This document shows, piece by piece, positions 55,289 to 64,000 of a DNA stretch of 64,000 nucleotides (the first letter of the stretch is position 1; each line of letters begins with the position of its first letter). Origin of the DNA: Vibrio gallaecicus (GTDB taxonomy: Bacteria; Pseudomonadota; Gammaproteobacteria; Enterobacterales; Vibrionaceae). The notes under the pieces are model-generated. The model did no database searches, was not told the DNA's origin, and saw only the letters and a list, made by a program, of their open reading frames with translations. The translations under genes and the position numbers were made by a program. The stretch is from NCBI RefSeq assembly GCF_024347495.1, contig NZ_AP025491.1, positions 124,001-188,000 of the forward strand. The letters are read 5' to 3'.

Positions 55289-56290
55289 ATGCCGAATAAG
55301 AAAAAACGTCCTACATTACAAGATATTGCCAATTTAGTTGGTGTGACGAAAATGACCGTAAGTCGCTGTCTTCGTGACCCTTCATTAGTGTCTGAAGCCC
55401 TTCGTGACAAAATTAATTCTGCGGTAGATGAACTCGGCTACATACCTAATCGCGCGCCAGACATACTTTCGAATGCAAAAAGTAATGCGATTGGAGTGCT
55501 GGTACCCTCTCTGACCAACCAAGTTTTTGCCGAAGTGATCCGAGGTATAGAGCAAATAACTGCTCCAGCAGGTTATCAGACCATGATTGCTCACTACGGC
55601 TATAGCCCTGAACTTGAAGAACAGAGTATTGCTTCACTGCTCTCTTACAATGTTGATGCAATTATCTTGTCTGAAAATGTACATACAGAAAGAGCGCGTA
55701 AGATGCTGCAAACGGCTTCCATTCCAGTTATTGAAATTATGGATTCTGTCTCACCTCGCATTGAACAAGCGATTGGCTTTGATAACTTTGATGCTGCAAG
55801 AGCCATGACCAAGACTATGTTGGATAAGGGGCGTACGAATATTGCTTATCTTGCTGCGCGTATGGATGAACGTACTCGCTTAAAAATGGCAGGTTATGAG
55901 CATGCAATGGAAGAAGCCAAGCAGCAGGCGATCACCCTGCAAACGGAAGATGCATCGTCGTTTACTTTGGGGGCTAAGTTGATAGGTGAATTGTTGGAAA
56001 CGCACCCTCAAGTGGATGGGATTTTCTGCACCAATGATGACTTGGCGATTGGTGCTTTTTACGAATGTGTAAGACGTGGTATTCATGTTCCTGAGCAAAT
56101 GGCGATCGCAGGGTTTCATGGGCACGATATTACGGTTGCCATGACACCACGCTTGGCAACCGTTGTCACGCCAAGGGAGCAAATCGGTAAAGTTGCCGCA
56201 GAGCAAGTTGTTGCTCGTCTGAAAGGTAAAAATGAATGGGTTGCGAAATTAGATTTAGGTTACCGAATTGAGGTGGGAGAAAGTATCTAG
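55289..56290 (+). CDS. gntR: LacI-family gluconate repressor GntR
   Basis: 333 residues. The N-terminal LacI HTH is RPTLQDIANLVGVTKMTVSRCLRDPSLVSEALRDKI, the hinge is ELGYIPNRAPDILSNAKSNAIGVLVPSL, and the periplasmic-binding-like core includes GFDNFDAARAMTKTML, FCTNDDLAIGAFYECVRRGIHVPEQMAIAGFHGHDI and PREQIGKVAAEQV. It resembles GntR of E. coli and should leave its operators when gluconate is bound. It lies 142 bp after gnd, with its own operator site. Confidence 0.9.
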   Translation: MPNKKKRPTLQDIANLVGVTKMTVSRCLRDPSLVSEALRDKINSAVDELGYIPNRAPDILSNAKSNAIGVLVPSLTNQVFAEVIRGIEQITAPAGYQTMIAHYGYSPELEEQSIASLLSYNVDAIILSENVHTERARKMLQTASIPVIEIMDSVSPRIEQAIGFDNFDAARAMTKTMLDKGRTNIAYLAARMDERTRLKMAGYEHAMEEAKQQAITLQTEDASSFTLGAKLIGELLETHPQVDGIFCTNDDLAIGAFYECVRRGIHVPEQMAIAGFHGHDITVAMTPRLATVVTPREQIGKVAAEQVVARLKGKNEWVAKLDLGYRIEVGESI

Positions 56291-56334
56291 TGCCATAGAG
56301 TGTGCATGACGGTACTTATTAAGCCTGCCATTTA

Positions 56335-56378
56335 ACGCCTAGCTTTGTTGAGTAAATAAGTTAGGCGTTTGTATCTTT
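56335..56378 (+). terminator. gntR terminator
   Basis: AACGCCTAGCTT (56335-56346) / AAGTTAGGCGTT (56359-56370), 12 bp with one wobble pair; followed by TGTATCTTTT. Confidence 0.7.
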
Positions 56379-56393
56379 TTGTCTAGCGTCTTG

Positions 56394-56435
<42 letters not shown>

Positions 56436-56447
56436 TGGATATAGGAG

Positions 56448-57260
56448 TTAGTTTACTAGCGTTTCTGCATCTGCACGTTTAATGGCTTTGTGCCCATCTT
56501 CAGTCACGCCACGTTTCCAATAACTACTGATATAGATGTTTTCTTTTGCCACTTCTTTTTCGTTTCTGAAGTACTGTCTTAATTCTCGCATGCTTTCAAA
56601 CTCACACGCTGACCACACTGACACTTGACCGTTTAGCCATTCTTTTTGGCGAACTGTGTCTGCAAGTGAAGGGGCTGCAAGAGAAGGGTCTGCAAGTGAA
56701 GAGTTAGATTCGCCTTCAATGATCCAGTCAATATTCAAGCCGGCAGGTGTATCTAGCTGTTGCTTATCATCTTCTGAGTTAATAAGAATAACTGTGTGCC
56801 CAATGGCATTTGTAGGTAACTGATTTAACTTTGCCGTTAAAGCTGGCAGTGATGTCATATCTGCGACTAGGAAGAACCAATCAGCCTCTAGATTTAATCC
56901 TTGAATAAGCCCAGGCCCCGCAACAGAGATAGTATCACCTGGCTGTGCATTCATAGCCCAACGTGCGGCGAACCCACATTGTAGGTCAACCGTATTATGT
57001 CGTACAAAATCGACTTCAATTGATGACTCATCAAGGTTGAACTGACGAATAGTATAAGTACGCATTGTAGGGCGTGCGCCTTGATCTAGCTTGGTTAAGT
57101 CGGTGCTACCAGAAGGAGTGAAAAGAAGTTTAATATACCCGCCAGCACACTCAGGCGGAAAGTTACTCAACCCTTCACCATGGAGTGTAATACGCTGCAT
57201 GTTAGGGGTAATGGTGATTGAACTTGTAACGCTTAAAGTGATTGGACTAGGTTTACTCAT
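56448..57260 (-). CDS. Siderophore-interacting protein (ferric-siderophore reductase)
   Basis: 270 residues of the ViuB/SIP family. An N-terminal FAD-binding barrel contains RPTMRTYTIRQFN (RxYT motif) and GFAARWAMNAQPGDTISVAGPG; the C-terminal NAD(P)H domain contains WFFLVADMTSLPAL and the terminal YISSYWKRGVTEDGHKAIK signature. It releases iron from siderophores in the cytoplasm. Around residue 190 there is a 15-bp in-frame triplicate (SLADPSLAAPSLAD), a variable linker. Two Fur-like sequences lie upstream. No siderophore synthesis genes are adjacent. Confidence 0.9.
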   Translation of the reverse strand: MSKPSPITLSVTSSITITPNMQRITLHGEGLSNFPPECAGGYIKLLFTPSGSTDLTKLDQGARPTMRTYTIRQFNLDESSIEVDFVRHNTVDLQCGFAARWAMNAQPGDTISVAGPGLIQGLNLEADWFFLVADMTSLPALTAKLNQLPTNAIGHTVILINSEDDKQQLDTPAGLNIDWIIEGESNSSLADPSLAAPSLADTVRQKEWLNGQVSVWSACEFESMRELRQYFRNEKEVAKENIYISSYWKRGVTEDGHKAIKRADAETLVN

Positions 57261-57513
57261 ATACTTATCTCAATGTAGTTTACTGCCAGTATCATAATCT
57301 TCATTTTCAAATCTGACAATCTTAATAGTTATCATTTACGTAGTTTTACAAATGATACTTTTAGTCTAAATAGGTGTGGTTGATTGTTAAATTAAGACAA
57401 GATTTAAGGTTCATATCGTGAAGAACTATGTCGCTATATCTATGAAGCTAAATTATGCGAGGTCGTTTAAGGAGTTATGTTTATGAGGGCATACTTATGG
57501 CGTTAAATAAAAA
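57261..57513. promoter_or_regulatory. Upstream region of the siderophore-interacting protein gene with weak Fur-like sites
   Basis: TTAATAGTTATCATTTAC (57322-57339) and TACAAATGATACTT (57347-57360) resemble half Fur boxes (ATCATT/AATGAT), but neither is a complete 19-bp match. The remainder is AT-rich with no gene. Confidence 0.35.
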
Positions 57514-57541
57514 ATGCCCCAGTGAATATTCACTAGGGCAT
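57511..57541 (-). terminator. Terminator of the POT-family transporter gene
   Basis: ATGCCCCAGTGA (57514-57525) / TCACTAGGGCAT (57530-57541) with one C-A mismatch, T-run on the minus strand. Confidence 0.85.
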
Positions 57542-57570
57542 AGATTAATGCATCTCGCCTGAAGGGCTAA

Positions 57571-59049
57571 TTAGCTTTTAGCTTCTTCCAAGTCAATAGA
57601 CTCTTCCGCGTTTTTCGCAGCTTCCAGCATTTTGCTGATAGCTTTAGAGCCAGCCATCGCGACACCAACCATTACAACCGCTAGGATAGTTAGCATTTGG
57701 AAGTAATCACCGTAAACCGTTTGCACGATTTCTTGAGTGATTTCTTGACCTTTTTCTAGCGCAATTGAAGTTGAGAATACCGCGCCAACAATACCTGAAA
57801 GAGCGATAGCAACAGAGAACAAGCTTACTGAGAAGTTTTCAATGTGCTTAGGCGCTACAGACAGGATGAATGCAACAACCATTGAACCAACAATTACTTC
57901 ACCAAATGCTAGGAAGAAGTGAATAGCTAGGAATACTTCTGGACGAATTAGAACATCTTCACCAACAGTCGTTACAGCCATGGTTAAGATACCAAAGGCA
58001 ATAGCGGTAAGGATGAATGAGAAACCTACTTTCGTTGCAGTAGAGAAGTTAATGTTTTTCTTTTCTAGGTTAGAGAAGATACCCGCAATAATAGGGCCAG
58101 CAACCATACACCATAGTGGGTTCATTGCCATTGAAGCTTCAGGTGCTACAGGGATAAAACCGAATAAGTCGCCACGCATTGTGTTGATCGCAACCATTGT
58201 CATCGAAGTCATCATTTGTCCGTAGTACACGAAGAAGCATGTTGTTAGGAAAGTAATGATTAAGATAGTGCCCATTTTTAGCATGTCTGATTTCTTCGAT
58301 TTCATCATCAAAGAAACAAAGTAGATAATTGCCGCTGCACCAATTGCGTATACGATGTTTTGACCAATATCCATGTTAGAGAACATGAAGAATACCAAGC
58401 CGATCATAGCAGCAGAAAGACCTAGGAATGCTGCCCAGTTTTTAGAGCTAACAGGCTGTTGGTCAATATCAGCACTTGCTTCTACAAGACCTTTACGAAC
58501 AAAGATCATCATAAGAAGCGCAGCACCTGCTAGAACAGCAGAAAGAAGGAAACCACCGTGGAAACCTACAACCAGCACTAACATAGGGAACAGGTATTGA
58601 CCTAATAGTGCACCAATATTGTTTACTGAGTAGTTGATAGGGTAGCAGTTTTCGAAATCTTCCTGAGTTTTGAACGTACGCTTGTAAAGGCTAGGGTAAG
58701 AAGGGGACATCAAGCCACGTGCATAACTCGCTAAAGCAATACCACATAATGCCATTGGTACATTAGTTGCGGCTGCACCTAATACCAATAATACATAACC
58801 ACTGGAGAACCCAAGGAACGCGATAGTCAAAGAGCGGTATGCGCCTAAAAACTTATCGGCGATGAAGCCACCCGCAATCGCGAATAGAGGTCCAATAGCA
58901 GAGAAAGCACCAACAACCATCATGGTGTCAGCTTCATTGTAGTTAAGATCTTCAAGGAAGAAGCGGGTTAAAATAACCATCACGCCATAGAATGATAATC
59001 CGAACATCATCTGACAGAACATCATTGATTTGTTTAATCTATTCCACAT
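57571..59049 (-). CDS. Divergent POT/PTR-family transporter
   Basis: 492 residues with about 14 helices. The loop GGFIADKFLGAYRSLTIAFLG (~61-81) and FENCYPINYSVNNIGALLGQY (~132-150) are characteristic of proton-coupled oligopeptide transporters. The first helix reads MMFGLSFYGVMVIL where most members have ExxERFxYYG, so the proton-coupling Glu pair and Arg are missing. Transport mechanism or substrate therefore may differ. It is monocistronic and next to L-serine ammonia-lyase on the same strand, after that gene's terminator; serine-containing peptides are a possible but untested link. Confidence 0.8.
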   Translation of the reverse strand: MWNRLNKSMMFCQMMFGLSFYGVMVILTRFFLEDLNYNEADTMMVVGAFSAIGPLFAIAGGFIADKFLGAYRSLTIAFLGFSSGYVLLVLGAAATNVPMALCGIALASYARGLMSPSYPSLYKRTFKTQEDFENCYPINYSVNNIGALLGQYLFPMLVLVVGFHGGFLLSAVLAGAALLMMIFVRKGLVEASADIDQQPVSSKNWAAFLGLSAAMIGLVFFMFSNMDIGQNIVYAIGAAAIIYFVSLMMKSKKSDMLKMGTILIITFLTTCFFVYYGQMMTSMTMVAINTMRGDLFGFIPVAPEASMAMNPLWCMVAGPIIAGIFSNLEKKNINFSTATKVGFSFILTAIAFGILTMAVTTVGEDVLIRPEVFLAIHFFLAFGEVIVGSMVVAFILSVAPKHIENFSVSLFSVAIALSGIVGAVFSTSIALEKGQEITQEIVQTVYGDYFQMLTILAVVMVGVAMAGSKAISKMLEAAKNAEESIDLEEAKS

Positions 59050-59445
59050 TATTTTATTCTCACATTTATGTTTAGATATAGTGTAATAACCTAATTATAA
59101 TATCATTTATAGTTCGACATAAAATGAAACATTTCTCGCACTGTGGATTTTTATCACCGTATCTTTTCTTATGAATGCATTCATTTTTCTCATGAATCAA
59201 AAGTGGAAAATAAGATTTTGCTGGTGGATGGTTTTGTAAAATAAAGAAAGTAATGGCTAGGTGGAACTAAGTGTCGGTGAATTAAGAAGAAATAAGAAAT
59301 GATAGATAAATCGTCACTTAGAAAAATTTACCCTGGGGCAGAGAAACGAGGCTGGACCGATTAAAAAGCCAGCATTCCTGCTGGCTTTTGAGTGAAAATG
59401 GAAACTAAGTTTACAGCGGTAAAGGAACGTAAAAAATATTCAAAA
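59050..59445. other. Intergenic region between sdaA and the POT-family gene
   Basis: Contains the sdaA terminator (59364-59389) and the upstream region of the transporter gene. AATGCATT palindromes (59173) are present, without a convincing regulator site. Confidence 0.4.
59364..59389 (-). terminator. sdaA terminator
   Basis: AAAAGCCAGCA (59364-59374), TTCC loop, TGCTGGCTTTT (59379-59389). Confidence 0.88.
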
Positions 59446-60816
59446 TTACTCGCAAGGTGGTGACATATGGATGACAGCAAGCCCGCCTAAAGATGTTTCT
59501 CGGTACTTACGGTTCATATCTTTACCTGTTTGATACATGGTAGCGATAACTTTATCTAATGAGATAAGACACTTGCTGGTGCGTTTTAGAGCCATTCGCG
59601 AAGCATTGATGGCTTTCATCGCACCCATTGCATTTCGTTCAATACATGGCACTTGAACTAAGCCGCCAATAGGATCACAGGTCATCCCTAGCGAGTGCTC
59701 CATGGCAATTTCAGCAGCCATACAGATTTGCTCATTACTGCCGCCACGTAGAGCGGTAAGCCCAGCAGCAGCCATTGAAGATGAAACTCCCACTTCCCCT
59801 TGGCAACCTACTTCAGCACCAGAAATAGACGCATTAGTTTTGTAAAGAATGCCAATCGCGCCAGAAACCGCGATGAAGTCTTTAAGTTGTTTAGTGTCCA
59901 GTTCTTTAATAAAACGATGGTAGTACATCAATACCGCTGGGATTACGCCTGCAGCACCATTTGTTGGCGATGTTACCACTTGCCCACCTGCGGCATTTTC
60001 TTCGCTGACTGCAAAAGCAAAAAGGTTGATCCAATCCATAATTTCCATTGGATCGCTTTCAATTGCGGCATTTGCCTCTAGCTTTTTCAATAAAGCAGGA
60101 GCACGTCTTGTTACTTCTAGCCCACCTTCTAAAATGCCTTCAGTATCAAAGCCACGCTGCATACACAGAGACATTACTTTCCAGATTTGTTCTGTTTTTT
60201 GATCAATCGCTTCCATGTCTTGGAAAGACACTTCATTTCTTAACACCAAACTGCCTAGGCTCAGCCCTTGCTTCTCGGCAGACGTTAAAAACTCTTCAGC
60301 AGAAGTGAATGGAAATTCCACAGAAACTTCAGATTCTTTTTTGCCATTTTGTAGCTCATCAGCGGTGGCAATAAAACCGCCGCCAATAGAGTAATAGGTT
60401 TCCATACCAAGTAACTTTCCCTGAGCGTCAAACGCAGAAATGGTCATGCCATTTTCATGTAAAGGAAGGTTAGATGTGTGGAAAAGCATATCGGTATCTA
60501 CATTGAATGGAATATCATTCGTACCGCTAAGCGCTAGGCGTTGATCTTCAACTGCCTTCTTCATTGCTAAATTGGCGCTCGAGATTTTGATGGTATCGGG
60601 CTTATTGCCTAATAGTCCTAGGATCGTAGCGCGGTCTGTGTGGTGACCTTTACCAGTGAGTGACAGTGAACCATAAAGGTCAACTTGCACACGTGTAACC
60701 TTATCAAGGTAAGGTTGAATGATCTGAGTAAAGTTAAAACCTGCAATCATTGGACCGTTAGTATGTGAGCTAGATGGCCCAACGCCAATTTTGTAGATAT
60801 CAAAAATAGACAGCAT
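59446..60816 (-). CDS. sdaA: L-serine ammonia-lyase (iron-sulfur)
   Basis: 456 residues, deaminating L-serine to pyruvate with a [4Fe-4S] cluster. The single-chain form begins MLSIFDIYKIGVGPSSSHTNGPM. The C-terminal catalytic domain has QVVTSPTNGAAGVIPAVLMYY, AGLTALRGGSNEQICMAAEIAMEHSLGMTCDPIGGLVQVPCIERNAMGAMKAINASRMAL with the cluster cysteines, and ends HMSPPCE, the C-terminal cysteine that occupies the iron site in this family. Monocistronic, with about 390 bp upstream. Confidence 0.94.
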   Translation of the reverse strand: MLSIFDIYKIGVGPSSSHTNGPMIAGFNFTQIIQPYLDKVTRVQVDLYGSLSLTGKGHHTDRATILGLLGNKPDTIKISSANLAMKKAVEDQRLALSGTNDIPFNVDTDMLFHTSNLPLHENGMTISAFDAQGKLLGMETYYSIGGGFIATADELQNGKKESEVSVEFPFTSAEEFLTSAEKQGLSLGSLVLRNEVSFQDMEAIDQKTEQIWKVMSLCMQRGFDTEGILEGGLEVTRRAPALLKKLEANAAIESDPMEIMDWINLFAFAVSEENAAGGQVVTSPTNGAAGVIPAVLMYYHRFIKELDTKQLKDFIAVSGAIGILYKTNASISGAEVGCQGEVGVSSSMAAAGLTALRGGSNEQICMAAEIAMEHSLGMTCDPIGGLVQVPCIERNAMGAMKAINASRMALKRTSKCLISLDKVIATMYQTGKDMNRKYRETSLGGLAVIHMSPPCE

Positions 60817-61208
60817 AGTGGTGACTTCCTGTGGAGGGTGGCTCGATGAACGAACTCTGACTGATTATAATTATTGCTTCGTAGGTACTCTCCGTAGTAT
60901 TTACAGCAAATACGTACGATGTGTTTACGGGCATTGCTTATTTACTATGGTTTTGTACTGTTTCTAATGGATTTAAATTGTTACTTTCTGTAGTTTTCAG
61001 CGGCCGGATAAAAGCGCAGCTGTGTGTAACGAATGTTTACTGTAAGTCCATCTTTGTGGGCTGATCGGTAAACGCCTTAGAAAGCAGCGTGTCGAAATTT
61101 GTGAGCGTAATTGCGACACACCTAAGGAAAATTAAAAATACTTTTGTTAATTATCATTGTATACATAATTCACTCCATCTAATAACAAAAACGAGACTTG
61201 CGCATAAA
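60817..61208. other. Divergent region between sdaA and the DUF218 gene
   Basis: Holds promoters of two divergent genes. TACGGAGAGTACCTACGAAG on the minus strand superficially resembles part of a glycine riboswitch but lacks the full fold. No ORF is convincing; the frame before 61209 has no ribosome site. Confidence 0.4.
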
Positions 61209-62153
61209 ATGAGCACAAATCACCTACTAATTGTTCTAGGAAAGCGCCTAAACAAAAATACTTTGACTGTAGAGGGGCAGAGCCGAGTGCATGCACTTCA
61301 TCATTTTTTGCTCAGTCGCACTGCTCATTCCGATGAGCGATTCCAGTCAGATGAGCCTTTACAGTTAAATGAGAAGTGGCAGCCGGGTGAGTCTTTGATA
61401 GTGGCATTTTGTGGTGGCATAACGAGTGGTCAAACGCTTTCAGAAGCAGAGGCAATGTATGATTACTACGATAAGTTAGTATCTAAGATTTCTGGGTCGT
61501 ATCCACTGCCAACAGTATTGTTAGAAAAAGAGTCGACGAACACAGTCGAGAATATAAGAAATGTTGTTGTGGAATTGAAAAAAAGCGGTTTACTTGAAAA
61601 TGGTCTACGACAAGAGTCGACCTCTCTTAAAGTGACCTTTGTATCCAACGACTATCATTTACAGCGCATTTTTGAAATACAGCAATTAATGGACGAGCAA
61701 GGCTTATTGAAGGTATTCAAAGATGGATGCTTAGCAATGGGTGTAGAGCTTGAAATCAGCCAGCAACTTGATGACCACGTTGCTGAGCCTTATCCACACA
61801 GTTCGCAGCAAGGTCAATTATTTCTATTGATGGACGCCCTGACAACGTATCGAGTTTATCTTGAAGGGGTGGTCGCTGAGGCTTTTCATCGAGATTTAAA
61901 CACGGTGAGACATAAACCTGCTCAAATTGCATTAGAGGCGCTACAAGCGGCTGAATTAGTCGCCACCGAAAGTAAAGCCTTCCCGCTCGTAAATGCTTTA
62001 TTGCCAGTGATGCGAACGTGTGTGGAGAATACAGTTATCACATTAGAAACAACTAAGGTGAGAGAGTATCTAGCGTTATTAGATACAAACCTCACCTTGC
62101 TTAATCGTTACCTTGACCCTGAAGTGGATCATGCAGCGCGCTGGTGGCGCTAA
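61209..62153 (+). CDS. DUF218/YdcF-family protein
   Basis: About 314 residues from ATG 61209. The N-terminal DUF218 fold shows NHLLIVLGKRLNKNTLTVEGQSRVHALHHFL, FCGGITSGQTLSEAEAMYDYY, LEKESTNTVENIRNVVV and VTFVSNDYHLQRI, the typical nucleotide-fold segments (ElyC/SanA/YdcF type). A helical C-terminal part (from about 220) is extra relative to simple YdcF. Proteins of this family act in envelope or unknown metabolism. A polar insertion (SDERFQSDEPLQLNEKWQPGES) follows the first helix. Function is unknown. Confidence 0.75.
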   Translation: MSTNHLLIVLGKRLNKNTLTVEGQSRVHALHHFLLSRTAHSDERFQSDEPLQLNEKWQPGESLIVAFCGGITSGQTLSEAEAMYDYYDKLVSKISGSYPLPTVLLEKESTNTVENIRNVVVELKKSGLLENGLRQESTSLKVTFVSNDYHLQRIFEIQQLMDEQGLLKVFKDGCLAMGVELEISQQLDDHVAEPYPHSSQQGQLFLLMDALTTYRVYLEGVVAEAFHRDLNTVRHKPAQIALEALQAAELVATESKAFPLVNALLPVMRTCVENTVITLETTKVREYLALLDTNLTLLNRYLDPEVDHAARWWR

Positions 62154-62170
62154 AGTTTTCTAAGTTGAAA

Positions 62171-62204
62171 GTCTTTTATGTCCGAATCGTCTTTTATGTT
62201 CGAA
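62171..62204. repeat. 16-bp direct repeat after the DUF218 gene
   Basis: GTCTTTTATGTCCGAA (62171-62186) and GTCTTTTATGTTCGAA (62189-62204), one mismatch, 18-bp period. Confidence 0.85.
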
Positions 62205-62231
62205 GTTGCCTTCTACGCTTGAATAAGCAAA

Positions 62232-62900
62232 CTACTTCTTGGTTAGGCTAATCACGGTTTTTATTGAACCTAGTGCAATTAACGCGTAACTAAGAAGTTC
62301 AGTTCCTTCTTCCGCAATATTCTTCACATCACCCACGTAGTTTTCACCCATCACACCTTGCCAAAAGCTACCCATACCAAATAGTCGAGAAAATACGAGC
62401 AACAACATCAAGCCAATTACTAATGTATTCATATGAGGGGATGCGAGAATTAAACCAAGCTGTTCAATGGTTTGCTTACCATTTTTGCAGGCGTAATAAA
62501 TTGCGGAGCCAGCAACGAGTACAGCAGGGTAAACCCAAGCTCCATGGAAGATAAAATCGAACCAGTGATCCAGCTCTCGAATGAACATTACTGCAAAAAA
62601 GGCAGCAATAAGCAGTGCTGCATGTTTGACTTCAGCTCGTTGTTTAGCCAGATGAATAAAAGATAAGACGCAGCCTAAAAGCAGAAGCTGCTGAAGCATT
62701 TCAGTGATGGAAAGTTCACTAGGAAGATCATTGAAAAACATGAAATCAACACGTAATGCAAGGTTCGTAACAATAGAGATGGTTAACACGACAAGAGCGG
62801 TTTGAATCCGTTTGTAAATGACCTGAGAAGTTGACTGAGACAAGTTAAATTCAGGAAGAGCAATGCTAAGAGGCGATGAGGATTTAGATTTGCTTTTCAT
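62232..62900 (-). CDS. Polytopic membrane protein of unknown function
   Basis: About 222 residues from ATG 62900 (the frame reaches 62963). A polar Ser/Lys-rich N-terminus is followed by about six helices, for example ALVVLTISIVTNLALRVDF, AALLIAAFFAVMFIRELDHWFDF and MNTLVIGLMLLLVFSRLFGM. Charged residues within or beside helices (RELDHWFD, EEGTELLSYAL) could bind a metal or cofactor. No family was recognised. It is monocistronic and convergent with the DUF218 gene. Confidence 0.65.
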   Translation of the reverse strand: MKSKSKSSSPLSIALPEFNLSQSTSQVIYKRIQTALVVLTISIVTNLALRVDFMFFNDLPSELSITEMLQQLLLLGCVLSFIHLAKQRAEVKHAALLIAAFFAVMFIRELDHWFDFIFHGAWVYPAVLVAGSAIYYACKNGKQTIEQLGLILASPHMNTLVIGLMLLLVFSRLFGMGSFWQGVMGENYVGDVKNIAEEGTELLSYALIALGSIKTVISLTKK

Positions 62901-63224
62901 AATATATCGACCATTTTGTAAATAAACGTAACAGGCGTAAATGTTACTCTTGACGCACCTCATTTTGTCATGGAAATGTCAAAATCGAACAGTGTTCAAT
63001 TGTTATAATCTGAATCTATTGTTTTTAATATAATTAATTGATGACGATTTTCTTTTGAAAGAAGAACCTTTACTCGGTTTTGAAGTAAAATGGTGTGTAT
63101 TATGAGCAATACCCCATAGGTTAGCTGAACTAAGAGCGATCACTGCCCAAAAACTTGATTCTTGGGATACTATGCGGTTATCTTTAAATGACTTCAGTGA
63201 CATTAGATGACAAAGGAATGATAA
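62901..63224. other. Divergent promoter region before the DHH gene
   Basis: AT-rich; TTGAAAGAAGAACC and other weak elements but no clear operator. A 66-codon frame on the minus strand is not considered a gene. Confidence 0.4.
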
Positions 63225-64000
63225 ATGTCAGATCAAAAATTTAGATTAGTAACTCGCAGTGACTTTGATGGTCTTGTGTGTGCGGTTTTACTTAAGCAAC
63301 AGAACCTAATTGATGATATTAAATTTGTGCATCCGAAAGACATGCAAGATGGCATTATCGAGATCACATCGAATGATATTGTTACTAACCTTCCATATGT
63401 TGAAGCGTCTCATCTGACTTTCGATCACCATCTATCTGAAACTATCCGTAACACCGGTGAGCGTAAAAACCATATTATTGATCCAGATGCCCCTTCTGCC
63501 GCTCGCGTTGTGTGGGATTATTATGGTGGTCTCGACACTTTTCCTGCTGATTGGTTGGAAATGATGGAAGCGGTTGATAAGGGTGACTCTGCTCAATTCA
63601 ATCAAGACGAAGTATTGGACTCTCAAGGTTGGAACTTACTGAACTTCCTAATGGATGCCAGAACTGGTCTTGGTCGTTTCCGTGAATTCCGTATTTCAAA
63701 CTATGCTTTGATGATGGACTTAATTGATTACTGTAAAAATCACTCTATTGAGCAGATCCTTGCGCTGCCAGATGTAGCGGAACGTATCGATTTATACCGA
63801 GAACACGAAGGTAAGTTTAAAGAGCAAGTAAAGCGCTGTGCAACAGTACACAACAACTTAGTGCTATTAGATCTTACAGGTGAAGACACTATTTACGCTG
63901 GTAACCGCTTTATGATTTATGCGTTGTTCCCAGAATGTAATATATCTATCCACAAAATGTGGGGCTTCCAAAAACAGAACATTGTATTTGCTACTGGTAA
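63225..64000 (+). CDS. DHH-family phosphoesterase, partial (runs off the window)
   Basis: At least 258 residues from ATG 63225 with AAAGGA upstream; no stop before the right edge. Motifs: LVTRSDFDGLVCAVLL (I), LTFDHHLSETI (III, about residue 67), PDAPSAARVVWDYYGG, and MEAVDKGDSAQF (IV). The DFDG/DHH pattern is that of DHH phosphoesterases. The C-terminal DHHA1-type domain should follow outside the window. Substrate not assignable. The family is shared with the gene at 28136. Confidence 0.78.
   Translation, partial: MSDQKFRLVTRSDFDGLVCAVLLKQQNLIDDIKFVHPKDMQDGIIEITSNDIVTNLPYVEASHLTFDHHLSETIRNTGERKNHIIDPDAPSAARVVWDYYGGLDTFPADWLEMMEAVDKGDSAQFNQDEVLDSQGWNLLNFLMDARTGLGRFREFRISNYALMMDLIDYCKNHSIEQILALPDVAERIDLYREHEGKFKEQVKRCATVHNNLVLLDLTGEDTIYAGNRFMIYALFPECNISIHKMWGFQKQNIVFATG

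Noticed and set aside
60840..60960. Possible glycine riboswitch upstream of sdaA (minus-strand GGAGAG...CGAAG)
   Set aside because: Only short fragments of the consensus appear, the spacing is wrong and no P1-P3 fold could be drawn.
61089..61208. Extended start of the DUF218 protein
   Set aside because: GTG start without a ribosome site; the conserved domain begins right after ATG 61209.
63003..63203. 66-codon minus-strand frame before the DHH gene
   Set aside because: No ribosome site and no protein-like features; it overlaps the promoter region of the DHH gene.

Overview
The window is a chromosomal segment from a marine gamma-proteobacterium, most likely a Vibrio or close relative in the Vibrionaceae. 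The evidence is a GbpA-type chitin/GlcNAc-binding LPMO preceded by a GEMM-I (c-di-GMP) riboswitch, OmpU-like porins, a 2-aminoethylphosphonate (AEP) cluster of the type described in Vibrio splendidus, and low-to-mid 40s GC judged by eye. In V. cholerae gbpA is on the second chromosome, so a chromosome 2 origin is possible but is an inference. No rRNA, tRNA, prophage, insertion sequence or CRISPR array was seen. The last gene, a DHH phosphoesterase, runs off the right edge.

Layout. 0.2-10.3 kb: an M14-type deacylase, two porins, a thiol-redox cluster resembling suppressor of copper sensitivity (ScsB/ScsD/ScsC plus a small membrane protein), and a membrane-bound GGDEF-EAL protein. 10.3-15.1 kb: OhrR-type peroxide sensor, FAH-family hydrolase, LysE/RhtB exporter, GNAT acetyltransferase and a phosphohexomutase with a Fur-box-like site. 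15.7-24.1 kb: a complete caa3-type cytochrome c oxidase locus with structural subunits II, I and III, Cox11, SURF1, a Sco-like protein, heme A synthase and heme O synthase. 24.2-29.7 kb: gbpA with its riboswitch, an XRE regulator, aroG, a DHH phosphoesterase and a small exported protein. 29.8-37.3 kb: manB-manC for GDP-mannose, a MscS channel, a fused MsrA-MsrB, an OsmC-like protein and an OmpA-like protein.

37.7-49.9 kb is an AEP catabolism and uptake island. phnW, pbfA and phnX run leftward; a binding protein, an FAD aminophosphonate oxidoreductase and a HAD phosphatase run rightward; then come an ABC ATPase, a fused permease, the GntR-type regulator PhnR and a DMT-type membrane protein. 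Three copies of a 12-bp palindrome (TGG-N6-CCA, here TGGTATATACCA and variants) lie at the start regions of phnW, the binding protein and the ATPase. At the last two, 11-bp-periodic PhoB-like half-sites lie just upstream, suggesting combined phosphate-starvation and inducer control.

50.0-56.3 kb is a gluconate regulon: TRAP transporter (P, Q, M), gluconokinase, 6-phosphogluconate dehydrogenase and a LacI-family GntR. Two GntR-type operators (GTTACCGGTAAC) precede the transporter and one precedes gntR. 56.4-64 kb: siderophore-interacting reductase, a divergent POT-family transporter, L-serine ammonia-lyase, a DUF218/YdcF protein, a membrane protein and the partial DHH protein.

A recurring feature is short tandem repeats of 5-8 bp at gene ends and in intergenic DNA (10.5, 12.65, 13.3, 21.3 and 56.4 kb). 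Three of these arrays contain TAG in the unit, and two of the three carry the stop codon of the preceding gene.
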